From contig OZ007570.1 in assembly GCA_963931925.1 (NCBI GenBank), positions 48,328,556 to 48,392,555 on the forward strand: a stretch of DNA of 64,000 bases. Direction: 5' to 3'. The notes under the pieces are model-generated. The model worked only from the letters and a program-made list of their open reading frames with translations, was not told the DNA's origin and did no database searches. Both the position numbers and the translations under genes were made by a program. This document shows, piece after piece, positions 34,965-46,878 of this stretch (position 1 is the stretch's first letter; every line of letters starts with the position of its first letter). This DNA comes from Onchidella celtica (lineage: Eukaryota; Mollusca; Gastropoda; Systellommatophora; Onchidiidae).

Positions 34965-35270
34965 CTAGATGTTAACCATGGCTCGCTAACCTCAAGATAA
35001 ATTAATTTATGATTTGCTTGTGTGCATGTGTGCAACATTGCCTTGTTGTACATGTAGTAGGCGGTGAGGATTTCTTGATATTATTATGTGTGTATTGTGG
35101 GTGATTCATCATAGCGAGCGGCACTACGCACTTGATTATATAACGAGTGCTTGTGTCAGGCCGCTATACTACTATGCTAGAAAGAGCAGTGTAAAATAAT
35201 TTTATATTCAATGCTTAGTGTTTGAGATGTGATAGTTCAGTCCCATACGGGTGAGCCCTAGAATTGTTAT
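34965..35270 (+). repeat. Old fragment of the LTR intron
   Basis: Aligns in order with about 8812-9130: ATGGCTCGCTAACC, GATTTGCTTGTGTGCAT, AACATTGCCTTGTTGT-like, AGCGAGCGGCACTA, ACTATGCTA and GGGTGAGCCC. It is clearly diverged, so an older relative of the LTR element was here, abutting the LINE 5' end. Confidence 0.65.
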
Positions 35271-36461
35271 TTTTATCTTACTCTACTAGTTTACTAGACT
35301 GCACGGTACGGGTGCACAGTGACGTCGCGCATGGAGGCCATTACCGCAATATTATTATGGCATAACACCGCTCGAATAACTGATCATTGCTTATTTGCTC
35401 CAGATTACTGCCTGTTCATTGAAGTGGACAATTACTAGTTAAAAATAAAAATGCAAATCAAATTTTAAACATATAAGTGATTATTTGTTAAAATTAGTAA
35501 AATTAGTCTGAACAGAAAATTTTACCACCCTCTTTTCGGTAACTTTCTGTATCTAAACAACAGGAAAATAACTGAGAATGAATTCTATGCGTGAAACTGA
35601 AGAGGCAACAGAACAGTATGAAAAAAACTAGTATGAGTGAAAGCTAGTCTGACAAAAATCAGAGAGGTGAAGAAAAACGACACAACAATAGGATGTGGCG
35701 CACGATAGTGTGGGTGAAAGACAAGTGAAAAGCAGGGAAGATCTAGAGGATGAGTGAAAGACATCAGAACATAAATCATTTAGGCCTATTTGCACTTTCA
35801 GATCATAGCCATAATTTTTTTTTCACCAAAATTTTTTTTTATAACCCACCCCTTTTCTTTTCGTAGCACTGTGTTCATATGCCATTTACATTCCAGGGGC
35901 CGAAAGCCTACATGTTTTTAAATTGGTTCTGTGATTAGGGCTTCTCAAATACAACCGTGCCAAGTATTGTCTTACATCTGCCCTTTCTACGATTCACCGG
36001 CTATTATAATATACTGTATCTGTGGTTCGTTTTGCCGTTTTAGGAAAATGGCGTCCGAGCTCCACGATTGGGTTTCACTTTGCATGCTGCGTCAACAAAG
36101 ATGGCGCGCAGTCTAGAATGAAGGTCACTGGTTATCTAAATCTAATTATATATTTCACGAATTCTCCACCTTTGAACGCAAAAAGGCTTTTTTATTAGGA
36201 CACCTGCAGTAACCATATTTTGCATTTAGGTTTCAAATACCGTGTAGGGTGCACGGAAGTTTTTATTATTTTGACTGGTTTTGTTTTTGAATTTATCGGA
36301 AATGCATGTTTTATCGTGCCGTCAACAGTTCCAATCCAATTTTCATTCTCCATCTTGGCTCCATTCTGTTATAGTACCGTGCATGTCATAAAAAGTAACC
36401 ATATCAAGCGTTCAGTTTGGTGCATAGTGTTCTGGCGCGCATGAGTTCTGAAGCAAGACTG

Positions 36462-36498
<37 letters not shown>

Positions 36499-36549
36499 AG
36501 GAGAGACATAGAGAGAGAGGGAGAGAGAGAGAGCGCATGTTTATTCCGG
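35271..36549. other. Non-coding stretch with a small dispersed repeat and (GA)n
   Basis: No gene recognised. 36155-36262 (TTCTCCACCTTTGAACGCAA, then CCGTGTAGGGTGCACG) is repeated at 38135-38245. A (GA)n tract occupies about 36463-36533. Confidence 0.45.
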
Positions 36550-37045
36550 GCAATGCCCGATACGTCATCTAATATCTATTATTATAAAAGTGAACTTTGG
36601 AGGCTATGTTAGTCTACTCCTCCGTTAATACTTAGCCCACACGCTTCAAATTTTTACACACGTCGACAGTATCTACATACTCAGGTTTTCGTCACATAAA
36701 ACATTCGAAAACTCCTGTTCCCGAATTTACCGAAATAGATTTTTTCGGTCATTCTATTTTAATTCACCATTTTGAGTGAACCGGAAGAATGATACCTACT
36801 CTCTGATGATACCATTTTGACGCGCCGACTGAACGCGGAAGTTTGGTTCCGCACCAAGAAACGAAACCGTTCGTAGAAAGGGTAATTAAATAAAATAATT
36901 CTGTGTGAAATTGTGGTGAAACCGTAAGTTCTATTAGTCATAGCATGGAATCCAAATGTCGTTTTAATGTAGCCTAGATCTAGATATACGGTAGCGCTTA
37001 GCACATGGAAAATTTGCAAGATATATCTTGCGCGGGTCGGCTGGT
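36550..37045. mobile_element. Helitron-like remnant
   Basis: Left part has TCTATTATTATAAAAGTGAA followed by CACACGCTTCAAATTTTTAC, a layout common at one end of invertebrate Helitron/Helentron copies. The right end TTGCAAGATATATCTTGCGC then GGGTCGGCTGG contains a short hairpin. Related ends occur near 43690-43725 and 44120-44155. No Rep/helicase is present; superfamily by resemblance only. Confidence 0.35.
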
Positions 37046-37052
37046 ATATATA

Positions 37053-38133
37053 AGATAAGATAAGATAGGATAAGATAAGATAAATTTTATTCGTCCTTGT
37101 ACAAGGAAATTTGTTTTAATCATTGAATACATAACAATACAGTTACAGAAGCAGAAAGTATGATACATAGCGCGCACACACACATATATACACACACACT
37201 GATAAATTAACTAAATTAACAAAATTAACAGTGCACACAATATGCTTCCCTAACTAAAACACATTGACCTGACACGCAGGACATAATTCAACTGTGCACA
37301 GATTACGATCAAGATGACGACATTATTGTAACATCCTAGTTGATGATGGAATAAACGATTTAAAGTAGCGCTCAGTTTTAGTTTTCTTTGACAACAGCCT
37401 TAAACTTCTTACAGATCTTATATATTCCTTGTTCAGGGGATGTTGGGGGTCATTTATAATAATATTAGCTTTTTTAATACAAGCACCAGTGTACAGCTCA
37501 TCAAAATATGGCAGATCACAGATACAAATTTTGGATGCTTTTTTAATTAAATTATTGATCTTATTTTTATCTTTTTGTAAGATGTTTCCTCCCCAACAGA
37601 CAACTCCATACATCAAAACGCTCTGAATAGCCATGGTGTAAAATATTTTCAGAATGCTTTTGCTAACTTTTAAAAAGCGGAGCTTTCTGAGGAAATACAT
37701 GCGCTGGTTGGCTTTCTTGTATACATATGTTACATGCGCATGCCAGTTAAGCAATGAATCAATAGTAATGCCAAGATATTTGGCCTCTGTGACAATTTCA
37801 ACCTCTTCATTGTTGATAGTAAGAGGGCAAACAGGATCGTTGTTATTTTTCCTAAAGTCAAAAACAAGCTCTTTTGTTTTCTTAACATTCAGTAGAAGAT
37901 AGTTGTTATTACACCAACAATGAAAGGATTGTACAATGTTAGAATATTCGTGGCCAGAGTTAAGTAAAAGGCCTAAAATAGCAGAGTCGTCGGCAAATTT
38001 AAGAAGGTAAACGTTGTTGTGTGTCACAGTGAAATCATTTGTATACAATGTATACAAGGCAGGTGACAGCACGCAGCCTTGTGGCGCTCCTGTGTTTGTT
38101 GTGAGTAATTTGGAAAATGTGTTGTTTATATCC
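37053..38133 (-). mobile_element. CR1/L2-like LINE, 5'-truncated copy with RT
   Basis: The minus-strand frame 37323-38225 encodes the C-terminal half of an RT: TGAPQGCVLSPALYTLYTND, KFADDSAILGLL (FADD catalytic motif), YLGITIDSLLNWHAH and a C-terminal tail to MLQ-stop. The 3' UTR ends in (TCTTA)n at 37053-37083. The 5' end is cut at about 38133, where it joins the dispersed repeat (38135-38245); codons upstream of that point are not LINE. Closest in character to CR1/L2/Rex1 elements. Confidence 0.8.
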
Positions 38134-38245
38134 AATATATCATTCACAAATTCTCCACATTTGAACGGAAAAGGCATTTTTATTAGGCCACCTACAGTAA
38201 CCAAATTTTGTATTGTAGGTTTCAACTACCGTGGAGGTTGCACCA

Positions 38246-39876
38246 AATTTTGGATTTGTTAAAATTCCTTTTGTTTTTCATTTTTTTTTTTTTTTTGAGA
38301 TTGCTTTGTGTCGGTGACCACAGACTAATAAATTAGTTTGTGTCGGTGACTGCTCACTCCCGATACCCCCCCCCTTTTTTTTTTTCACGAGCACATGACC
38401 CATGGTGTGAACACTTCCTGCCGCATGTACGTCACTGCTGTCAGCTGATTTAAACGATTCACCGTACTCGTAGCTAAAATAACCATTATCAAAGCCAGAT
38501 TTAGACTTAATTAAGTGATTGACAGCCCAACTCGAAAGTGCTAAGTAGCTCACAGCATACTGTGAATTAACAAAGGACAATGCTGTGCTATATACAATTA
38601 TTGCTAATCGATCTGTACGAAATACTATAGTCTGGCTGCCATCCCCCCCAACCGCCGTCGTGACAGATAGTGTGACAATATTGGCAGTCTAAGATCCGAC
38701 AGAAACAGGGCCGTCCCACTGAAGGGCAATTTAGGCCTACACAAGGTGTCCCTCACACTGGGACCTGCTTGACGGCGAAGTTCGCAGTTATGGTACATTG
38801 TATAATTAATATTATATTGGTAAGAAATGTAAGCGACATTTGCGAAAAAGAAAGGAATTGGCGTCTTGTTTTGCAACTTGGCCCTGATTTTGACCTGTGT
38901 CATAAGACACACCCCCCCCCCCCCGCGCCTGTACCAACTACATGTATTAGGAACATTGACATTTCATAACACATGCAAACATATTCAGTGTAGTACCATC
39001 AGATCTTCCCCAGCTGTTGCCTGATCTCGCTGAAAACTTAACCCATATTGCATTATCTTCCCATTACCACCAGTCATTCTTACAGCTCTCTGGATGCATA
39101 CTGAATGAAGCGGGAACATAAAAATACAGAGTAGATCATACTACATGTATAATTATGTCTTTGTGGGTAGTAATAATCTATATATATTTTGGTAACTCGA
39201 AATTTTGGTTACCTAAGGCTCAGGAACCGCATCACACTCAGGCTTCAAACATTGCACAACAGCATATTATTATCAATGCGAAATTAACATGGGCTATATT
39301 ACTATTAGAAATTATGAAATGGTCAGGCTTCTACGTTTCATTTTTCATTGTTTCGCCATCATTTAGATCTATTTCGAGCCATGGTTCGCCATTTTAAGGT
39401 TTCGTTATCACTTCCTGCGATGTGTTCACTATCCTATCAAACACACTAACCCGTGTGCAAATCATGCTATTGTACGGGATGCACAGGGTGTCAACTCACA
39501 AAGGCAGAGCAGTAAGACTTATTTAAAAACAAACAAACAAAAACAAAATAAACAAACAGGAACAGGCAAGAGGAAGCAGGTCCATAATAATCACCCAGAA
39601 CTGAAACTAATATTCAAATCGATTTATCCCGGGCAGGGCAGGGGACCTCAGCTAGTACTAGTAGTACTAGTAGTAATATAACGATACACGCATCCCTTTT
39701 TGTTAGACCATGAATAACCAGTTTGTTACCTGATGCGCTGAGAATGGATATCGGCACTGAAAAAGATCAAAGACAACCCAGGCCTTTAGGATACTTTTTA
39801 TTTATTATATTTTGACAACCATCATCACCATCATCACCATCATCGTCATCATCATCCTATTCTTAGTTCTTACCAT
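38246..39876. other. Non-coding stretch before the P element
   Basis: Contains poly-T and poly-C runs (38280-38297, about 38911-38926), a CTAGTA repeat near 39655 and a (CAT)n patch at 39822-39855. No gene recognised. Confidence 0.45.
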
Positions 39877-39959
39877 ATTGGAGCCATAGATATAGTACAC
39901 TAGATCGCCGACTCTCATTGGTCGGTGGAAAGGAAACCGACGCTTCCCAGGAAGTCCGG

Positions 39960-40085
39960 CCGCCATTGTTTAAGCGTGATAAACAGCAGACGGCGTACTC
40001 TTCCTGTGCAGTTTCACTTTCGTTTTTTTTTTGACATCGTTATTTTTTCAAGATCGACTGCAAACTCCAGCTGACAATTTGAAAG
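39960..40085 (+). other. Possible 5' leader exon of the P element
   Basis: Ends GAAAG|GTAAGG, a strong donor, downstream of the GC-rich left subterminal region. It would be spliced to the acceptor at 41472. No ATG-led frame continues through the donor, so it may be untranslated or belong to exons lost by deletion. Confidence 0.3.
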
Positions 40086-41472
40086 GTAAGGAATCACAAG
40101 ATATTTATTTGATTGGTTTTATTATCTTGTTTACCAAGTCTGTTTGTTGCAAAGTTAGTGAGGAACAGGCTCTCGTTCTGCCAGCAGTAGCAGCGCGTCA
40201 TTGACCGCTATGATCTAATCTAGATCTAGATCTAGATTTATGTGGGTGCAATTAACCGAATACAATGGGCCTGGCAAGATTTTTTATATAGACTAGATCT
40301 ATATTATATGAGAATGGCTTTCTGATGTTGTTTGTCAAAAGTTTGTGTTAGTTTATTGCAAATTTAATGAGGAACAGGCTCGCGTACCGCTAGCAGTCAA
40401 TAGCGTGGCGTCATTGACCCAAGTACAGCAGTCAGCATCACTGTCTGCTAATGCTATATAACGGTATTGATAACAGAACAGCTAGTGTGGTTTGGCTAAT
40501 CAGATTTCGTTTCTTGAACTGCTTTCGTAACTTCTGTTTTGGCTGTGCAACTTATTATTCTCAGCCCGGACATCTGGCACAGTACATTAATGTCTGATGT
40601 CAATTGATGCTCAGTGATGAATATGAGTAGGCTACTGAGGGAAAAAAAAGTTAAGAGAGGTGTGCTTACAATTACATTTGCTTTGGGTAGCTATGTAAGC
40701 AATTAAAAAGGCCCATTATGAAGAGCTAGCACAGTAGGTGATAGAGGCAAGGATGAAATTCGTATGTGAAATAGACTTAATACTGATAGTGTAGCTGTTC
40801 CTCAGACAGTCAGTGTTAACTATGAAGATATATAGGCCTATTATATTTAAAAAAAAATAGATCTAGAGTTTGTAAAACAGGACAAAAGACTAAGCCTGTT
40901 GATCTGATAGTCTGCTGAGACAGAGATAATCAGAAACAAAGTAGCATTTACAAGATCTTGCAAATAATGCTGACCAGAGGAAACTGATAATAATTTAATT
41001 AACCAACATAATTGCAAAATTCTGGGAAAATTCCAAGCACTATTTACAAGGAGAGATCTGTCTTTTTAGTGTGATCCTGATTATAGATAAATTATAATTG
41101 TGCTCTAGTGTTTGCAGTCCTCTGAAAGGTAAGGATTCGTGTTTTCGAAACATACCAAAGCAGCATAAAATGTCCATAATCTTTTTTATACCTCTGATGC
41201 TATGGTGGGTAGGACTGAACTCCAGGTTCTTTTTGGGATAGCAAAATTCAGAAGTCATGCACGCTCATTGTGGATATTAAGGCTGCCACATGTATTCTTT
41301 GCCATCTGGAAATTGAAAAGAGAATGCTGTTTGGACCATTGCTCAGGCAAATGTATCTATTCTACTCTATAGTAATCACTTGCAGAAAGTTTTTTTGAAG
41401 ATTTTATTGTTTAGAGAAAAATTTACCTGTATTTTATCGAATGGAAATTATTAATTTATTCATTTATTTCAG

Positions 41473-42267
41473 ATTCGTCAAAGAAATGGGTGGAATAACA
41501 ACCCAACTGCACAACAGTTTCGGGCTTCAGTTCGCACACTCATGATTCAGAATGATGTGAAAGCATCCGAGTATGCTAATTGCCTTCAACTGGATGGCAC
41601 AGAGGAGTTGCAGTTGGACTGTTTTCTTTTGAAGGCACCGGCAAAACCCCAAAACCTGCCTGATTTCTCACAGGATGACATGTTTGCTGCTGCGGTTGAC
41701 AGGCTTGAGTCCACCTTTACACTCCCGGATAATGAGTGGAGATACTCATGCTTGACCTACACAGCAGGATTTGTGTGCGCACGTCTGATTCCAAAAATAA
41801 AATGTTCAGATTGCAGGGCTGCCTTGACATGTGCGGAAACTCCGGAAGATATTCGTTTCTCCTTTCTGAGGAGAAGAGATCAAGGCGGTCTTGTATGCCC
41901 TTCCGACGGTGTTGTGCAGCTTTTGTTGGCAACAGAAAAAGCATTCAGGGTTGTGATGCCTAGCCCAGATGTCATGCAGACCTTGCCACACAAGAAATTC
42001 ATTGATGTCCAGATTCAAAACCTCGTCCTCACATATGTAAAGGAGAAATATTTTGATCTATTCCCATCTCTGCGGGATCATTTCTATGACCACGAGATGA
42101 TTGTAGAGGAGGACCACATCACTAGCCTCATCAAAAGTGTGGCATCTTACTACTTGCGGATGAGACTCTTTAAGGCTGGCAAATTGCACCAACAGAGAAT
42201 GATCCTTGGAGGCAAAGCAGCCAAGAGGATGAAACTGAACAAGTTGGTACTGTTTAGTGGACAGTAG
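41473..42267 (+). pseudogene. P-element-like transposase, C-terminal exon
   Basis: Acceptor TTATTTCAG|ATTCGT opens a 264-codon frame ending at TAG 42265-42267. Features typical of P/THAP9-type transposases: IRQRNGWNNNPTAQQFRASV at the start; YTAGFVCARLIPKIKCSDC near the middle with a Cys pair; RRRDQGGLVCPSDGVVQLL; and a basic end (GGKAAKRMKLNK). The N-terminal THAP DNA-binding domain, coiled coil and most of the catalytic domain are missing from the element. The frame itself is intact, which suggests a fairly recent deletion or a young family. The first ATG in frame is at 41542. Confidence 0.8.
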
Positions 42268-43160
42268 TTTTTTTTTGTGCTGCTCCTCATCCCCGTCTTG
42301 GAATACATGAACACCGGTGGTGAGTACAATTTTATGTATTTATTGTTTCTTGGTTCCTTGTTAAACCTGAATAGAAAATTACTCTATATGTGGACTTGCA
42401 ATTTCTCTTGCGACCCGAGTTATTAGTGTTACAAAAGTGAATGTTTCATTTAACGTCCTCAAGAGATGTAGACTATCCTTACTGTGAAACATACGACAGC
42501 GTGTGGAGTTTGCTTTTTTAACAGGATGTATATGTGTTACCTCTCCTCCTTCCATCAAACTGTTTACTGATTTCCATCTTTCCTTCTGTACCTCTTCTTC
42601 TTTCTTTCAAGAAATACTGTGTCCCGTGGGTGTGTCGTCCCCATACATTCTTCACGTTTGACTGATATTCAGTTGGATTAACTGATAATAAGGCTCTCTG
42701 TCTCATTCCTTTCTCCATTATTGAAATGTTGCTTTTTTTGAATGGGTGACTGTGGACATCAAAATCATGAGTCGCTAGCTGGTCAAACCATTGTTTTTTA
42801 AACATCACTGTGCGTCGTTTTGTTTTGTTTTTTGGTGGGGCGAGGTGGGTTGTATAGCCCATTGAATGCATATGCGGTATGTATTTTAATTGAATTCCGC
42901 CAAGATTAACATTGTAGATGTAGATAATTTTTTCAACATTTATTTATTTATTTTATTTTTTTTGAAGGTCGATATACATAGCACTATGAAAGTATAAAGC
43001 TGTCTCATAATGAGTTGTTTCAATGCTCAAAAACTTCTGAAGAGCATTTAGAACAGTGATTTGTATATTATTGTCTCGCAAACTCACACATGGTAAACGC
43101 CCTCCCCCCCCCCTCTCCCGAAAACAAAAAACAACGCACGCCCGCAACTTTACTGCTATA
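42268..43160 (+). other. 3' part of the P element, non-coding
   Basis: No coding sequence. A GGTG|GTGAGT donor-like site lies at about 42319, and poly-T/AT-rich DNA around 42930-42965 could hold the transcript end. Nothing further recognised. Confidence 0.4.
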
Positions 43161-43337
43161 CTCCTTGGCTGGCACGACTGTACAGCATCGGCGAGCTTCA
43201 GGCTTAGCGTAATGGCGGCCTCGTTTTCAATTCGTTGCGTGGGCCGCTGGCTGGCTCAGCGATCTAGTGTACTATATCTATGATTGGAGCTGGAGGGTGA
43301 ACACGCAAGCACCTAAGACTTAGTGACCATACAATCA

Positions 43338-44160
43338 AACATTATGAAACTTTGTATTCTGCCTCAATTTTTTACAGTAAATTACCTGGACATTTCCATT
43401 TTGGACGGAACTCAATGTTTCATAATTATTATTTACGTACAAATTATTTGAGCCACAAAAGAAGGTCGCATTTTTATCAAGTGAAATCGAAAAGTATGAT
43501 CGGAAATTGCGTTCTGAGCCTCTGTTTACACACCCCAAATCAACGTTATCACATCTGTGTATTCTGCAAGGAATTGTGATGTAGGCTACCGGTAACAATA
43601 ATTTCCATTAGTCTTTGCATGAAATCTACATGCCGTTAGTAAAGTGACCTAGATCTAGCTAGTAGCTTTGCAGGGGGTCTTGGTACAAAGAATTTGCAAG
43701 ATATTATCTTTCACGGGTGGCTAGAGAGAGTTAGAAGGTCAACATGTAATTCCTGAAACGTCTGTATCATGACTACGTCACCCAAAAATCATGGAACTTT
43801 GTGAATTGCCTTAATTTTTGATAATAAATTACATGGATCCATCCATTTTGGACAAAATTCAGTCTTTCATAATTCATTTTTTACTTCTGATTTTTTTTTT
43901 TGGAGCCGGGAAAGAAAAGATACATTTTCGTGGAGCGAAATCGAAAAGCGTGATCGGGAATTTTGTTCTCCTTCTCTCGTTACACACTGCAGGTCGAAAA
44001 CCAACTCATTCATATCTGTGTGTGATGTAACAATAAGGTAAAGTAGTATTTGCATCAACTCCAAGAGCCGTTATCAAAGTGACCTCAAATCTGTAGATAC
44101 ACGTTTGGGCTTGGTGCACTGAATTTGGACGAGTCATCTTGCTCGGGTCAGCTCATTTCT
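43338..44160. repeat. Tandem pair of about 440-bp Helitron-like ends
   Basis: 43338-43725 and 43786-44160 align in order: GAAACTTTGT/GGAACTTTGT, TCCATTTTGGAC, TTTCATAATT, GTGAAATCGAAAAG/GCGAAATCGAAAAG, ACATCTGTGT/ATATCTGTGT, AAAGTGACCT, then ends like TTGCAAGATATTATC and GAGTCATCTTGCTCGGGTCA. The last part is similar to the Helitron-like end at 37010-37040. Confidence 0.5.
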
Positions 44161-44403
44161 TTAAAGGCTGGTATTGATATTTTTTTCAAATATTTTTATG
44201 GATCATTGGAAACCAAATTATCGCAAAAATTAAATAGTATTCCTAAAAATTCGAAGACGTTGCGTCTTCAGCGAGGCTGAAAAGCTTTAAGAGAAAAAAA
44301 AATTCATCTTCAGCCTGAAAATAATCCCTCTGTTGGAAACTTCAAGTTTTAGTGCAGAAATGATATATTTTTGTCTGAGACAGGGAAACTATAGCGGTTT
44401 GAA

Positions 44404-44407
<4 letters not shown>

Positions 44408-44481
<74 letters not shown>

Positions 44482-44482
44482 G

Positions 44483-44522
<40 letters not shown>
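44408..44522 (+). repeat. (GA)n microsatellite
   Basis: About 115 bp of GAGA with a few AAAG or GGG interruptions. It creates spurious Arg-Glu or Leu-Ser open frames in all readings. Followed by an (ATT)n patch at 44560-44590. Confidence 0.95.
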
Positions 44523-44526
<4 letters not shown>

Positions 44527-45126
44527 CCAACGTTGTACGTCCTCGAAACATAGAATATATATTATTATTATTATTATCATTATCATTATTTGAAGCTGCA
44601 CTGTTGCACGCGTTGTCTTTCTTGTACATAGGCCACCACAGGCCTTTCTTACAGATAGGCCAACACAGGCTCCGGCCCACATTAAAGATAACACCAATTC
44701 ACTGGATACAGCTGTATCGGTTGCTCAGCACAAGCATGTAATGAGATAAGGTTATAATAACATAATGCCCAAGTGCGTAAAGATCATTCCCTCATCACAA
44801 CAGTCAGTGGACTATTACTATGACACTATGTCACATAAAAGCACATTGTTTACGAAACATGAGCAGTCTCCTTTGCGCGCGACCTTAAATTTGGTCACAG
44901 TGTTATAATTAGGTCAAATTAGGTGATAAATATGTTGAATTGGTTGCGTTGGGGCAGTGTTGTGGTACAGAATGTGCTGCGGGTTCTTATAGAGTACCGG
45001 TATTCTTGTTTTTTGGGAGAGAGTTCTGTGAGGCGAAGGTAAGTGATGCTTGTATCAGCTCACCATAACGATTCTGTGTATAATCCGTCACGCACCGCAG
45101 GAAGTTTTAACATGAGAATATGAGAA

Positions 45127-45310
45127 AAGAGTCCCGTACGTCCCGACCTCTTTGAACTCTTAGAATTCGTTGTAGACAGTTCAATAATTCCTGTGTGTTT
45201 TCTGTTTGAAAATGATAAGGGTTGAGGTTAGGGATGGAACTAGGTTGAGGGTTAGGGTAAAGGACAGGGTTAGGGGATTGACCGGGTGGTCAGGACGTAC
45301 GGAACTCTTC
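45127..45310. mobile_element. MITE with telomere-like core, copy 1
   Basis: Left end AAGAGTCCCGTACGTCCCGACC is inverted at the right (GGTCAGGACGTACGGAACTCTT) with a few changes. The middle is built from degenerate GGTTAGGG/GGTTGAGG units (45225-45275). A second member with the same layout is at 47349-47558. Confidence 0.55.
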
Positions 45311-45598
45311 CCGACATAAATTATTATTATCTGATTAAAAAAAAAAAAAAATCTTCGGGAGCACTTCCGAATGCTATTTATGCTATGTAGTATTTCAATA
45401 CCGTGCAATTTTAGCCAGTTTATTTCCTCAACTGGACAGCCTCACTGGCAATTTTTAAATGTATATAAAAATAATTTTCTTTCGTGTCAGTTAAAAAATC
45501 TGGCCCAGTCTCCTTTGTAGCGGCTTATTATATTTATTAGTTACATTTCAGGCAATCTTTCACTGTTTTAGACATGGTGTTATGGCGCCTTTGAAAGC

Positions 45599-45712
45599 TT
45601 GTTGTTAGGGCACTGGTAGTCTAATTGCAAAGCCGAATAGAGAAACTACTGGGCTGGCTCCGCTGTCCAGCTTTGGCTTACTGTATAAACTACCACAATT
45701 ACCCAACAACAA
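45599..45712. mobile_element. Small MITE, TTGTTGTTAGGG family
   Basis: Starts TTGTTGTTAGGGCACTGGTA and ends TACCACAATTACCCAACAAC plus AA. The interior TAGTCTAATTGCAAAGCC and GAATAGAGAAACTACTG recurs at 20150-20200 and, inverted, near 46010-46045. Confidence 0.55.
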
Positions 45713-45739
45713 CTCGTGCTGTTACCAAAGATACTAGAT

Positions 45740-46115
45740 ACAATAAGATGAGACACTCCCTTCTTTGCACCTCTAAAAATAAAAGCGTGCACAGTTTGCG
45801 CGCTGATCGGAGGGGGGTGGCATGGCACATAGTATGAAAAGAATGTTTGATATAATGATAAATTCATGATGCGGATTTGTCAGTGCCAGTGCGTCTAAAA
45901 AAAATAAATAAAAAGAGCCAGAGTTTTTCTCGCAGCGATTGAAGTTATAATTACTAAACAAGTGACGTCATTCAAGGCCCACAGGGAAAGCTGAAAAATG
46001 AACAAAACTCAGTATTTTTCCCTATTTGGTTTTGTAAATTACGGCCCTGTTCATGACCTCGGCGCATTCACCGCTAGGTGGTGCGGAATCTGTGCACACT
46101 AATAGCGCGGACTGT
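45740..46115 (+). repeat. Block upstream of gene C duplicated downstream of it
   Basis: Aligns with 62415-62785: CACCTCTAAAA, AAAGAATGTTTGATATAATG versus AAAGAATGCTTGATGTAATG, GCGATTGAAGTT, TGTAAATTACGGC, TTTGTGCACACTAA-like. It lies about 0.5 kb before gene C exon 1 and may be part of a duplicated 5' flank. Confidence 0.6.
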
Positions 46116-46878
46116 CTCGTCTTGTTCTATCTGGTTATCTTTGGTATTACTGAGTTGTGGTCACTGCTCAACTATAGCTACTATGTAAACTATTACGGTC
46201 CCTTAACAACTGCTGTTGGGATTGTAGTATTTCACACAATAACTTGATAAGCTTCCGCGTTTGTTTGGGGACCTCAGTATTTTCTTTGTTCGGCTTCGTA
46301 ATTGATAGAAAAGAGGTTAGTTCAAGAACGAAGTCAAATCTCATTTGACTCAAAACAGAACTGCGCATGTCAGTGGAAACTAGATTAGGCTAACAAGGCT
46401 ATTTTTATCGTAACATCATCTTTCCATCGTTAATCAGCGTTGAGAAAATTTATATGAAAGTGGGCCACACCAATGCATCAAACTAGGTTATGGCCAAAGT
46501 TATTTGGCTTTTTCTCGAAGTGACTCAAAACTCGACCCAAAAGATGCGAATTTAGGAGTGTTCATTGTCGACACATGAGGAAGTCCTTCTGAATCTTCGT
46601 TCCTCAGTGTTTTGATTTTGCAAGGATACCACAATTATTGTACTCAGCAGATGAACGACAGTGCACAAAACTGGCGATGGGTCATCCTTTCCGCGTCCTT
46701 CTCCAGTCTTTTGGTCAATGCAAGTATGAACAATCACGTGGGCGTTCTAAATATAGCAATGCTTGACAGATTTAAATCAGACCCTGATCTCACAGCATGG
46801 TTACTGTCGCTATACACATCTACGTTAGCGCTTGCAGGTGAGTACTGATACACCCGACAGTCATTGACAGCATTGATA

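Larger units (their letters stand above)
39885..43282 (+). mobile_element. P-element-family DNA transposon, internally deleted
   Basis: Left end CATAGATATAGTACACTAGA and right end TCTAGTGTACTATATCTATG are inverted over about 26 of 27 bp. The flanks carry an exact 8-bp duplication, ATTGGAGC (39877-39884 and 43283-43290), the target size of P elements. A GGCCGCCATT motif lies inverted near both ends. Only the last transposase exon is recognisable (41473-42267), with a possible 5' leader exon ending at donor 40085. An autonomous element would need about 2 kb more coding, so this copy is probably non-autonomous. Diverged 100-bp blocks at 40128 and 40328 (GAGGAACAGGCTC) form an internal direct repeat. 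Confidence 0.85.

Noticed and set aside
44333..44697. Arg-Glu and Leu-Ser rich ORFs of about 100 codons
   Set aside because: These are translations of the (GA)n microsatellite.
46612..46650. Thirteen-codon N-terminal extension of gene C exon 1
   Set aside because: The extended frame starts at TTG, not ATG. The ATG at 46651 gives the same exon length as gene B.
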